Source of the DNA: Leishmania martiniquensis
Lineage: Eukaryota; Euglenozoa; Kinetoplastea; Trypanosomatida; Trypanosomatidae
DNA: 64,000 nt
Direction: 5' to 3'
Assembly: GCF_017916325.1 (NCBI RefSeq)
Contig: NC_090171.1
Span: forward strand, 928,501-992,500
Part shown: in pieces, positions 47,601 to 56,592 of the stretch
Layout of the letters: every line of letters begins with the position of its first letter
Position numbering within the stretch: the stretch's first letter is position 1
The notes under the pieces: model-generated
Told to the model about the DNA's origin: nothing
Seen by the model: only the letters and a program-made list of their open reading frames with translations
Database searches by the model: none
Made by a program: the position numbers and the translations under genes

Positions 47601-48356
47601 ACACCGGGGAGAGAGGCGGTGAAAGAGGGAGGGAGGGAGAGAGAGCGGCGGTGGCACCCTCTCCCTCTCTCCCCCTCTCTGAGTGTGTGTGCCCGGTTCT
47701 GTGCAAGCGCTCATTTTCAAGCCGCACGCGGGCCTGATGCTGGTGCCCCTGCGGTCGGGTGATGTGCGAGAGCGTACTGGCGCGTGCGTGGCGAAGCAGT
47801 GTGGCTATGCGTCTCCGCTTCGCCTCGATGCGGAGCAACGGTACGAAACACGTGCGAGATGTCTCTGCTTTCTCTGTGCGGTGCGCGTGCTAAGGCGGGT
47901 CGGGAGCGGTGCCGTGTGCATGTGATGACGTACGCTTTGGAATTGACAGCCAACCTGCGCGGTGCGCCGCGTGCTGTGCGGACAACATGCATTGGTGTGC
48001 ATCTCCTCTACTGTTACTCAAAAAAGCCTCTGAGGCACACGCGTGGCCGCACCCTGCTCGCCCTCGTGCCCCTCACCACCACCACTGCTGCTGCTGCTGA
48101 CTCTTCTGCGCGCGAGTGCGCCACGCTGATGATCTATCTATTCGCATCGCGACACGCTGACACACGCGACCTGAGTGACACGCGAAGGAAACCAACAATC
48201 GAGAAAGAACAGCTGAGTGTGCGCGGGCGCGGAGCGGCGCGTGGAGGGGATCAAGTCTGGCCGGTGTGATGAGTCTGCTAAGATGCATGCACGCATTCAC
48301 AATTGGAAGACGAGTCTGAACACGGATGCACACACTCGTAAACGGCACTGACGCGG

Positions 48357-49462
48357 TTGGAGCAGTGTTCAGCTCGTCGGGGAGTGGCGGAGGGGGATGC
48401 GGGTCGTTAAGGCGATGGCAGCGGAAGGAGGGGTGTCCTTTTTGCTGTCGAAGTGTTTTCCTCTTTGCTGTGTGCGGGAAGGGAATTTGATTATGTGTCG
48501 AATGGATTTTTGACCGAGGGGCCGGTTTTGGTTCTTTTCTTCCAGGGATCTGTCTGAGCGTCATTCAGAGTGTCAGGCGAGGATGTTCGATGTTTGCAAA
48601 GGAATGAGGTGAGTTGGGGTGTCATGCAAAGTTCTGTGGAAGGGAAGACGTGTTTAGCCACGCAGGCGGAACTTCCCCTGAAAGGGAAAGCTGAGTCGTG
48701 GAGTGGCTGTTGTTTGTCGGTGCGTGAGGGCGTTGAAGGTGCTGAGGAGACGGATGAGGAAGCCCATCTTCTTTACAAGGGTAGCGTAGGCCGCTACTCC
48801 CCCTTCTGTCGTAGGCGTTGGCAGCGCTGCAGTGCAGCGTGTGTCACGTGCGGACATGCATCACGGAGTGGATTGCCTGGCGTACCGCTCTCAAAGGCCT
48901 CTGACGCACGCGATGTTCTCCTCCGCGTTTATGCTTTTGCTTTCGGCGTGTGATTCAGCAAATCTCTTCTTCTTCCTTTTTCTTCCACTCTTCGCTGTGT
49001 CGTCGCGTGCGGGCAAAATTCACGCGCACATGGGGACGCCTCCCGTGTCGCTGGCACGAAATCTAACGGCTCCGGCGCACTCTGTCCTTTCGTGTTGCGC
49101 CGTTCACCGCACATGGCTCTGTAATATATGTATATATATGGCGGCGCCGGCACTCTTTGTACCCATTACCGTCACCACGCGGCGCTAACATGGATCGGCA
49201 GGTCATCGCTCAGGTCATGCAGCAGCGAAAAACAAAAGCCTCCCGAAAACGTTAAAGAAAGCTTCTCAAATCTTCTGTCAGGGCGGCTTGTGCAATTTGG
49301 AAGCCCGCACTCCTCACCCAAAGACGCAGACGTACACACACATACACACACACACGGGGTAACCCCGCCTTTCCATCCCCACCTTCAACGACGCCTGGCG
49401 TAGGCGTTGGCTGCATCCCTCAGCAAATCACGCGCTCTAACAACGCACATACATACGAAGCC
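48357..49462. other. Intergenic region between the array and aminotransferase B
   Basis: Unique sequence starts immediately after the partial ninth unit. No gene is seen. TA-rich stretches lie near 49122-49138, a CA run at 49334-49355, and CT-rich sequence near 49365-49385 with AG at about 49421 that could accept the spliced leader. Confidence 0.5.
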
Positions 49463-50812
49463 ATGACGATCGATGCGCAGACCACCCCGGCCGCTCAGGC
49501 CTTGAAGGCCAGTCACTCCACGGCATCCCTCACAGAGGAGGATCGCCGCGAGCTGCAGCAGCAGCGTGCCGCTGAAAACGCTAGTTTTCGCCTCATCAGG
49601 TCCTCGAAGCACGCCCAGCGAACCTTGCAGCCGTTGAACGACCTGGCCGACAACATGAAGCCGTCCCGCTCGACGAAGTCGAACCTGCGTCTCTCCATTG
49701 GTGACCCCACTGTCGACGGTAACCTCAAGGCCCCCGAAATAGTAACAGAGGCGGTGGTGGATGTGGTGCGCTCTGGAAAGTTCAATGGCTACCCGCCTAC
49801 GATCGGCACCGACAACCTGCGCAAGGTGGTCTCGGCGTACTGGCGCCGTTTCTGCCAGACAAAGTCTCGCCAAGAAGCGCTGCATTGGGAGAAGGTCATC
49901 GTCACGTCGGGTGTGTCGCAGGCCATCGTGCTCGCCATCACGGCGCTGTGTAACGAGGGCGACAACGTGCTCATGTGCGCCCCGTCCTTTCCTCATTACA
50001 AGAGCGTCTGCGACAGCTATGGCATCGAGTGCCGCTACTATAGCCTCGATCCCTCGAAGAGCTGGGAGTGCGACCTCAACGAGGCCGCCGGGCTGGCGGA
50101 TGGCCGCACCAAGGCGTTCGTTATTATCAATCCTTCTAATCCGTGCGGCAGCAACTTCTCCCGCTCGCACCTGAACGAGATCCTCGATTTCTGTCTGCAT
50201 CGCCAGATTCCCCTCATTAGCGACGAAATCTACGCCGAAATGGTTCTGCACAACGGCATCTTCACGTCTGTCGCTGACTTTGACACGAACGTGCCGCGTC
50301 TCATCTTGGGTGGGACGGCCAAGTATCAGGTATGCCCCGGCTGGCGCGTGGGCTGGTCTATACTTGTCGACCCGTTGAACGTAGCGGCGGATTGGTCTCT
50401 CGGCATGGAGCGCTTGGCGCAGCTGATCTCTGGCGTCAACTCAATCTGCCAGGAGGCCATTGCGCGGACGCTGCTAAAGTGCCCGGCTACCTGCACCGAG
50501 CAACTCGTTGCCCAGCTCGAAGCTGGCGCGAAGGTGTATAACCGTTTACTTGAACACGACATCGGCATCTCCTTCGACGCACCTCAGGCCTCCATGTTTG
50601 TGATGCTCAAGGTCAACTTCAGCTTTTTCGAGGACGTCCACTCGGATATGGAGTTCTACGAGAAGCTGCTCGATGAGGAGAACGTGCAGGTGCTGCCTGG
50701 CGAAATCTTTGGCATGAGCGGTTTCATCCGTGCAACGGTGTCCCGCCCGCCGGCGGTACTGAACGAGGCGGTCGACCGCATCATCGCGTTCTGCGAGCGC
50801 CACAAGAAGTGA
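49463..50812 (+). CDS. Tyrosine aminotransferase, copy B
   Basis: Encodes 449 residues, close to the roughly 448 I remember for the Leishmania enzyme, so this is the best candidate for the orthologue. A charged N-terminal extension (about 1-58) precedes the NPI-like PLNDLADNMKPS start. Motifs: LRLSIGDPTVDGN (75-87), FNGYPPT (107-113), INPSNPCGSN (222-231), SDEIYAEM (253-260), Schiff-base Lys287 in GGTAK, PGWRVGW (292-298), and C-terminal GFIRATVSRP with the substrate arginine. The reaction is tyrosine + 2-oxo acid to 4-hydroxyphenylpyruvate + amino acid; relatives in Leishmania have broad aromatic and methionine substrate range. It lies first after the tandem array. Confidence 0.93.
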   Translation: MTIDAQTTPAAQALKASHSTASLTEEDRRELQQQRAAENASFRLIRSSKHAQRTLQPLNDLADNMKPSRSTKSNLRLSIGDPTVDGNLKAPEIVTEAVVDVVRSGKFNGYPPTIGTDNLRKVVSAYWRRFCQTKSRQEALHWEKVIVTSGVSQAIVLAITALCNEGDNVLMCAPSFPHYKSVCDSYGIECRYYSLDPSKSWECDLNEAAGLADGRTKAFVIINPSNPCGSNFSRSHLNEILDFCLHRQIPLISDEIYAEMVLHNGIFTSVADFDTNVPRLILGGTAKYQVCPGWRVGWSILVDPLNVAADWSLGMERLAQLISGVNSICQEAIARTLLKCPATCTEQLVAQLEAGAKVYNRLLEHDIGISFDAPQASMFVMLKVNFSFFEDVHSDMEFYEKLLDEENVQVLPGEIFGMSGFIRATVSRPPAVLNEAVDRIIAFCERHKK

Positions 50813-53800
50813 AAAAAAAAAGAGGGGGAAGGGGTCGTGCATGCGTTCGTAACGAGAAGAAAAACGATCGAGCGCAATTGAGAGCCGCGATGTCGAGGCG
50901 AAGAGCACAAAACTGATACGGTAGACGGTGCGCGAATGGGGGAGAGAGAGTGCAAGACGAAGCGCACCCGAGGGTGCGCGGAGGTCGCCAGGACAGAGGA
51001 CGTGGCAATGAGATCGAGCGAGCGAGAAGCCCAAAAAAAAGGGAACAAAGAGTGACGCAGGGAGGAGAGCGAAGCGTGGAGCAGTGCGCTCACGGGTCAC
51101 GCCGAGTAAGGCCCTGTGTGCGTTCTTCAGACTCCCCTCCCATACGCCACCGCGCCTCGACTTTCCCTTGCATGTATATGTATAGTGTCTCACGGTGTTC
51201 CCGCCTTTTCTTTCGCAGTGTTACATCGCCCACGCACTGCAGCGGAAGTCATGGATCCCTTTCTTGGCCTCGGCCTCTTCCTTCTCCGCCCTGCCCCCCC
51301 ATCTCTCTCCCTCTCTCCATCCCCTCCTCCCCCTGTCCCTTTTTTACTCTAATCGATTATTTGTTTTCTTTGTTCACGCGAGCGCGCCACGCTTTTCATT
51401 TCTTCCTTTTCCTCCACAGGCCTCACGCGCTCTCCTGCGCATGTGCGTCTGCCCTTTTTTTTTTGTTTTTCTGTTTGGGATTCCTCAGGTGCCCGTGTGT
51501 TATCGTATGTTCTCCGCAGCGCAGAGGGCCAAGGAAACAGCGCATCTATACATAAAAACATGTCTCTCTAAATATATCTATCTATATATAGATAGATATC
51601 TGCGTGCAGGTATACACACATGCACCATCGGCCGTCACTATGTAGGGAGCGAATGGATCGAGAAGGCGTCAAGCAAGGGTATCGGCCGGGAAATGTGGTG
51701 TTGTGGCAGCTATTGTAATCGGAACGAAAGAAAATGATGCTGTATACAAGCGCAGGCTGAGCTGTATGCATGTGTTTCTTTCAAAATATGCTGAGGGATT
51801 CGAAAAGGGAAAGTAGACGGATGTGAACCGCTTACCGTGAAGTGATGCTTATGCTCGCCGTTGCCCCCTTCCCCCCGCCCCGCTCGCCATCTCCCTAATA
51901 GACACATAAGCCTACGAGCTCACGTCGACTTTCGCGCGCGCAGTCCTCAGCTCACGCTTGGTGTTCGCTTGTAGCGTCCTGATACTCACTCATTTTTTTT
52001 CCATCTTCCGCATAGACGAGCTCACCTGAAGGCAAAACGCATTTTCCTCTCTTCTCTTGTGAATGAGGGCGCCTCCACGCGCACGTACTCCTTTCATTTT
52101 TCTGGACAGCCATCACCACCCCTCACCCCTCCTTCACCGCCCTCCCACACACACTCCCCCCCTCTCCCCCTTTGATTGGTTTAATGTTTAAAAAATGTCT
52201 CTCTGTTCTTCATCTGAAATCGAAATTGCTAAAGGTTCTTTTTACACTCGTGTGTTTGCATCTGTGTCTGCGCGGCACATGAAGGGTGCGCTTTTCTTTG
52301 CTCTCGCTCTCCCTCGTTAGTGGACTGGCTTTGCTTTAATTCGTCTCTGTCCCCTTCACTTTCCTTTCGAGCGAGAATGGGGGGAGGAGAGGAGGGCGGG
52401 GGGGGCTGTCGTTCTCTTCACCGTCTTCACCTCCGCTCTCCCTTCCCGACCATCACCACCACCCCTCCTCTTCCCCTATTCTTCCTCTCATGTCCAAATG
52501 GTCTCCCCACCCTTGTCTCCACCTCCTGAGCTAGTCGCGAAGCACCCCCATCCTCGCAAAGAGGGCCCTGGCCCTTTCCTCTGGCCTCTAGCGCACACCT
52601 GCACGTGTGTATGTGTGTGTGTATGTATTTAGGTGCGAGTGTGTGCGTCAGTCTGCCTCCCATGCCTATACACACGAAAGCACAGCTGCGCAAGAGCACC
52701 GTCCCCACCCCCTCCCTCTCCGCGGGAGCACCTTTGTTGTACATTCTGTTCTCAGCGGAGGGAGAGGAGTTGTGACGGGGAGAAAATGAAAAGATGAATT
52801 CGCTCTCTCACACGCTCGTGCTTCGGGGAAGGCGCGCGGCAAACCAGGTCAGAGAGGGATGGAGAGGGTTGAAGAGAGAGAGATGCCCGCGTTCGGGGGA
52901 AAGAGGCGGAAGGTCACACCAGAGGACACGCCACTGCTTCCCTCTCCCTTTCCTTTTGACTCATGAAGGGTGCCCCGATTGTGTTGCGGTCCCCCACCCC
53001 ACCGCACTCCCCACCTTCCGTCTTCCATGCGATCACGAGAGAACAGGGGAAGATAGGAGGCGTAGGCGAGGCGGAGGTGGAAGGAAAGGGGGAGGCGCGA
53101 GTGCGCTGCTGCTCTATGCCCTCATACGTGCTTGGGTCGGTTCGTGTTCATCTTTTGCTCGTTTCTGTCGTTACCTTTTTTGTTTTTTTGTCTTGAAACG
53201 TTTCCCCTGTTTTCTCTGATGGGGTCGAAGGGCGGAGGCGCCTTCTCAATTCGACGCGTACGGCTCTTCCTCCCTTTCTCTTTCCCTCCCCCCTCTCCCT
53301 CTCTCCTCCCATCACTAAGATTTCGAAGAGAACAAAAAAAAACGGCAAGACAAGAGACGAGGCGCAACGAGAAATAGGCTGAAGCGGAGGGAGTGCATCG
53401 ATGGCACCACGAAAAGCAAAGCGCTACTCTACCTCCCGTCACACACACACACACACACACACCAAAGACGCGATGGCGAACGATGAGCCCTTTCCGTTGC
53501 TCTTCTCTCTCTATCGAGCCTCATCCCTCCCGCAACCTCACCGTCATCTCAAGGCTCTGCGCCCACGAGACGGGGTGGAGGGGCCCTGTCACGCAGGCCG
53601 GGAGCACGAGGAACTCCATTCGTCTGCTCAACGCAGAAAAACAGATACGCTCAAGTACGAAAACGAAGAGTCGGGCGGCAGGGTGAGGCTCGACGTAGGC
53701 GGAGGGAGTGAAGAAACGAGAAGCGCGGCCACCGCCATCACCACTTCCCCCGATCCTCAACAGACACTGTATTATGTCGGGGGGGCGCTATTGGATGAAC

Positions 53801-55293
53801 ATCGCCTCCTCTCCTTTTTTCCTTCGCTGGCTCCCTGCACCACCCCCGCTCCTCGCCGTGCCCCCCTCCCCCCCTCGGCGTCTGCCTGAGTACCCGTGTC
53901 GCTCTGTAGGCGGCACGATTCGCTCGTAGACCTGTTTTTTTTTCGCTCTCTTCTTTCATTGTTTCCTTGTTTACTGTGGGGTAAGGGAAGTCGCCTGAAG
54001 AAATCTTTTTTTGGGGGGCGTCATCTCTCTGTCAGGAAGTCGTTGTACAGGAATGCTCCCGATCAGCAACGCACTGGCGAGGAACAGACACACGCAAGCA
54101 AATGGGACGGAGGCGGCGGCGGCTGCCGTTGTGTTTCACTGCAGATGTGTCGAACGAAGAAAAACAAAAACAGAGAAAGGCCGCAGCGGAACACGCGGAG
54201 GAGAGTGGCGTGGCGGCCCATGTCACTTCCTGGGGAAATGACCAAAGCAAAGGGAAATGGGCTTAAAACCAAAGAGACCAAGAACGACGCCCTCCTCTCC
54301 CTCCCGGTACTCCGCCTTATTTTTTTCTGTCGACACCCTTTGTTCTCTCTTGTACATATATATATGTGTGTGTATATATCCCCCGCTCCTCTCTCCCGCT
54401 CCCGCTCCCTCTCCGCTCTGTTTTCACTGACGCTCAGCCGCCTTCTTTGTCGCTCTTCTCGCCCACGCACGCCCCGTTTTCTCACTTGCAGCCACACACA
54501 AAGGGAAAAAGGAAACGAGAGAGCCCCCACCCCCTCCCCTAGGGAGTGAGGAGGTGAGTGGACGAGGCGAACGGACGATACAGAGAGTCCATCGATGTGT
54601 GTGATGGCAATGGACGAGAGAGAGGGGGAGGGAGGCAACTAAGGATAGGAAGAGAGGGACCAGAAGTGGTTGTTCGAAGAGACAGCAGCTTGTGGGCACG
54701 TTCTTCTTAGTGCAACAAAACAGGTCAGGCACTATGCTGATTGAGCACGGCATACGTCCCTTTCCTGACCCACTCTTTCCCTCCCCATTCCCCGTCCTGT
54801 AATCGCTCTTTCATTTTTCTGTTTCGTGTGGCAAGCGGAGAGAACGGTAAAAAAAAAAGAAACGACAGGGATACGCTATACAAAATAGAAAGAACCCGCA
54901 GGAAAGGGTTACCCCTGCACGTCTCCATACGAACCACCGCAAAGGTAAAGCACGTCGATAAGTGCCGTGTGATCGAGACAGGCATGCGATTGTCCCTCAC
55001 TGTTATACGTCCCAAAAAGGGAACAGCAGAGAACGACAAAAAATGACAGGGCGCTGCGGTCGGCGGCAATAATGCGTAGATGTGCATACGAGTACAAACC
55101 TCAACAGCCCCCTCAACACCTCCCTTACCTCCCTCTCTCGTCCTTTCACTTATCCGTCAGTGTTTGGTTTCGTGTTTTCGGTGCTTTGCGCTTTTTTTGT
55201 TCTATCGGCCCAAGCGCCCCCTCCCTGTGGTGTGTGTACCCTCCGACCCTCACTCACTTATTCGCGCCACCATCACCACCACGCTCCTCCTCC
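50813..55293. other. 4.5-kb intergenic region, no gene seen
   Basis: Purine-rich near 50813-51060, then alternating CT tracts, CA/TG runs (for example 52606-52623 and 53440-53462) and short A or T runs. Open frames of up to 217 codons are low-complexity. It holds a perfect AT-rich palindrome near 51.6 kb. A CT-rich stretch at 55110-55290 just before aminotransferase C may carry its splice acceptor. Confidence 0.5.
51574..51599. repeat. 26-base perfect AT-rich palindrome
   Basis: The arms 51574-51586 and 51587-51599 are exact reverse complements made of TATC/GATA repeats, so the strand can fold on itself without a loop gap. It lies in the presumed 3' UTR of aminotransferase B. It may simply be a microsatellite that arose symmetrically; a role in mRNA stability is possible but unsupported. 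Confidence 0.9.
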
Positions 55294-56592
55294 ATGACGC
55301 GCACCTGGGACAACGTGAAGCCGTCGGCGCGCAGCCAATTTCCTCATCCGCTGCTGGCCTTCGGCGCGCGGCTCGGGCAGATCTCTGCAGTCAACAAGGA
55401 AACGCACGAAGCTGAAGGCAAGCCCCTCCTCTCCCTCGCCGTTGGTGACCCGGCGCTCGATGGAAACATCCCACCGCCGCGAGAGCTCACAGAGGCCATT
55501 GATGCGATCGTCGCGGAGGGCAAGTGCAACGGTTACACTCTCAGCCACGGCGCCGACTATGTGCGCAAGGCCGTCGCTGAGTACTGGGTGCGTTGGTTCA
55601 CACCCTCGGTGGCTGGTAGCCCCATCTCTGAGAAAGACGTCATCATCTCATGCGGCTGCTCAGATGGCCTCTCCATGCTTTTCGGCGCCATCGCCGGTGC
55701 TGGGGACCGAATTCTCATCCCGGAGCCATTCTTCTCGCAGTATGACATGAACTGCGCGTACTTCAACATCGAGCCGGTGTACTACCCCTGCCTGGCCGAG
55801 CGCAACTGGGAAGTCGACCTTGACGCCCTGCGCGGGATAGTAGAGCGCGATTACGAGCACAAGATTCGAGCCATTCTCATCAACAACCCTTCCAACCCCT
55901 GCGGCAGCAACTTCTCGCGCGCACACGTGGAGGCCCTTGTGAAGCTTGCCGACGAGTTGCGTATCCCGGTCGTGGCAGACGAGATCTATGCTGGCATGAC
56001 TTACAACATCAGCAACCCATCCGCTGACGCGCCTTTCACCTCCGTCGCTGACATTGAGTCGAACGCAACGCGTTTCGTGGTCTCTGGCGCTTCGAAGCGC
56101 TTTGGCATTCCTGGAGAACGCATGGGATGGATCATCCGCGTGGACCCGACCGACGCCGGCTCAATGATCATGAAGGGCATTCTCAACCTGACCGCTCGCA
56201 ATTACATTCCTATGACGCCGCTGCAGGCGGCGATGGCCCGGTGCCTCCGCACCACCGATGAGTCGTACTTCAGCCATGCGAAGCAGGTTCTGTGCGAGAA
56301 CGCCGCCTACATGTATGCGTCGCTGTCAAAGATTCCTGGCCTCGCTCCAATGAAGCCGGAGGGCGGCATGTTCATGTGCGTGCTGCTCAAGAGTGGAGAG
56401 TTGGACGATGGAGTGAGCGACGGCGTGCGCTTTGCGAGCCAGTTGGCACTTGAAGAAAACGTGCACGTGTTTCCTGGTGAGCCCTTCCACATGCCCCGCG
56501 CGTTCCGTCTAACGCTGTCGCGGCCTCTGCCCATCGCCGAGGAGGCTATGAGGCGCATCCGCGCCTTCTGCGAGCGCCACAGCCGCAACTGA
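55294..56592 (+). CDS. Aminotransferase of the tyrosine aminotransferase family, copy C
   Basis: Encodes 432 residues from the ATG at 55294, whose MTRTWDNVKPS start resembles the short N-termini of trypanosome tyrosine aminotransferases; the frame is open farther upstream through CT-rich sequence. Motifs: LSLAVGDPALDGN (46-58), CNGYTLS (78-84), NNPSNPCGSN (197-206), ADEIYAGM (228-235), Schiff-base Lys268 in SGASK, and a C-terminal FRLTLSRP. The segment after the lysine reads PGERMGW, where A and B have PGWRVGW; this tryptophan-to-glutamate change next to the cofactor site is unusual. It is full length with all PLP contacts, so probably an active enzyme with its own substrate preference. Confidence 0.9.
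   Translation: MTRTWDNVKPSARSQFPHPLLAFGARLGQISAVNKETHEAEGKPLLSLAVGDPALDGNIPPPRELTEAIDAIVAEGKCNGYTLSHGADYVRKAVAEYWVRWFTPSVAGSPISEKDVIISCGCSDGLSMLFGAIAGAGDRILIPEPFFSQYDMNCAYFNIEPVYYPCLAERNWEVDLDALRGIVERDYEHKIRAILINNPSNPCGSNFSRAHVEALVKLADELRIPVVADEIYAGMTYNISNPSADAPFTSVADIESNATRFVVSGASKRFGIPGERMGWIIRVDPTDAGSMIMKGILNLTARNYIPMTPLQAAMARCLRTTDESYFSHAKQVLCENAAYMYASLSKIPGLAPMKPEGGMFMCVLLKSGELDDGVSDGVRFASQLALEENVHVFPGEPFHMPRAFRLTLSRPLPIAEEAMRRIRAFCERHSRN

Larger units (their letters stand above)
39393..48356 (+). repeat. Tandem array, eight units of about 1116 bp plus a 37-base ninth
   Basis: Eight head-to-tail units start at 39393, 40508, 41624, 42740, 43856, 44972, 46087 and 47204, and a 37-base partial unit starts at 48320. 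The lengths are 1115, 1116, 1116, 1116, 1116, 1115, 1117 and 1116. Differences I could see are almost all in homopolymer runs: G number near 39796 and 46490, C/T runs near 39441, one A missing at 45788, and one G missing near 40436. Each unit contains four C/D-like and one H/ACA-like small RNA candidates (listed separately for unit 2). It also contains a GA-rich run followed by a CT-rich run (40920-40985 in unit 2) and a CAC/CTG triplet patch. The short open frames repeated in every unit have no protein-like character. The arrangement fits a trypanosomatid snoRNA cluster repeated in tandem. Confidence 0.97.

Noticed and set aside
39399..48269. Open frames of about 116 and 161 codons repeated in every unit
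   Set aside because: They are low-complexity, overlap on both strands, and are preserved only because the units are copies; the snoRNA-like signals explain the array better.
39393..48356. CRISPR-like or satellite array
   Set aside because: Units are about 1.1 kb with no short repeat-spacer pattern, and the host is a eukaryote; the unit carries structured RNA signals rather than plain satellite sequence.
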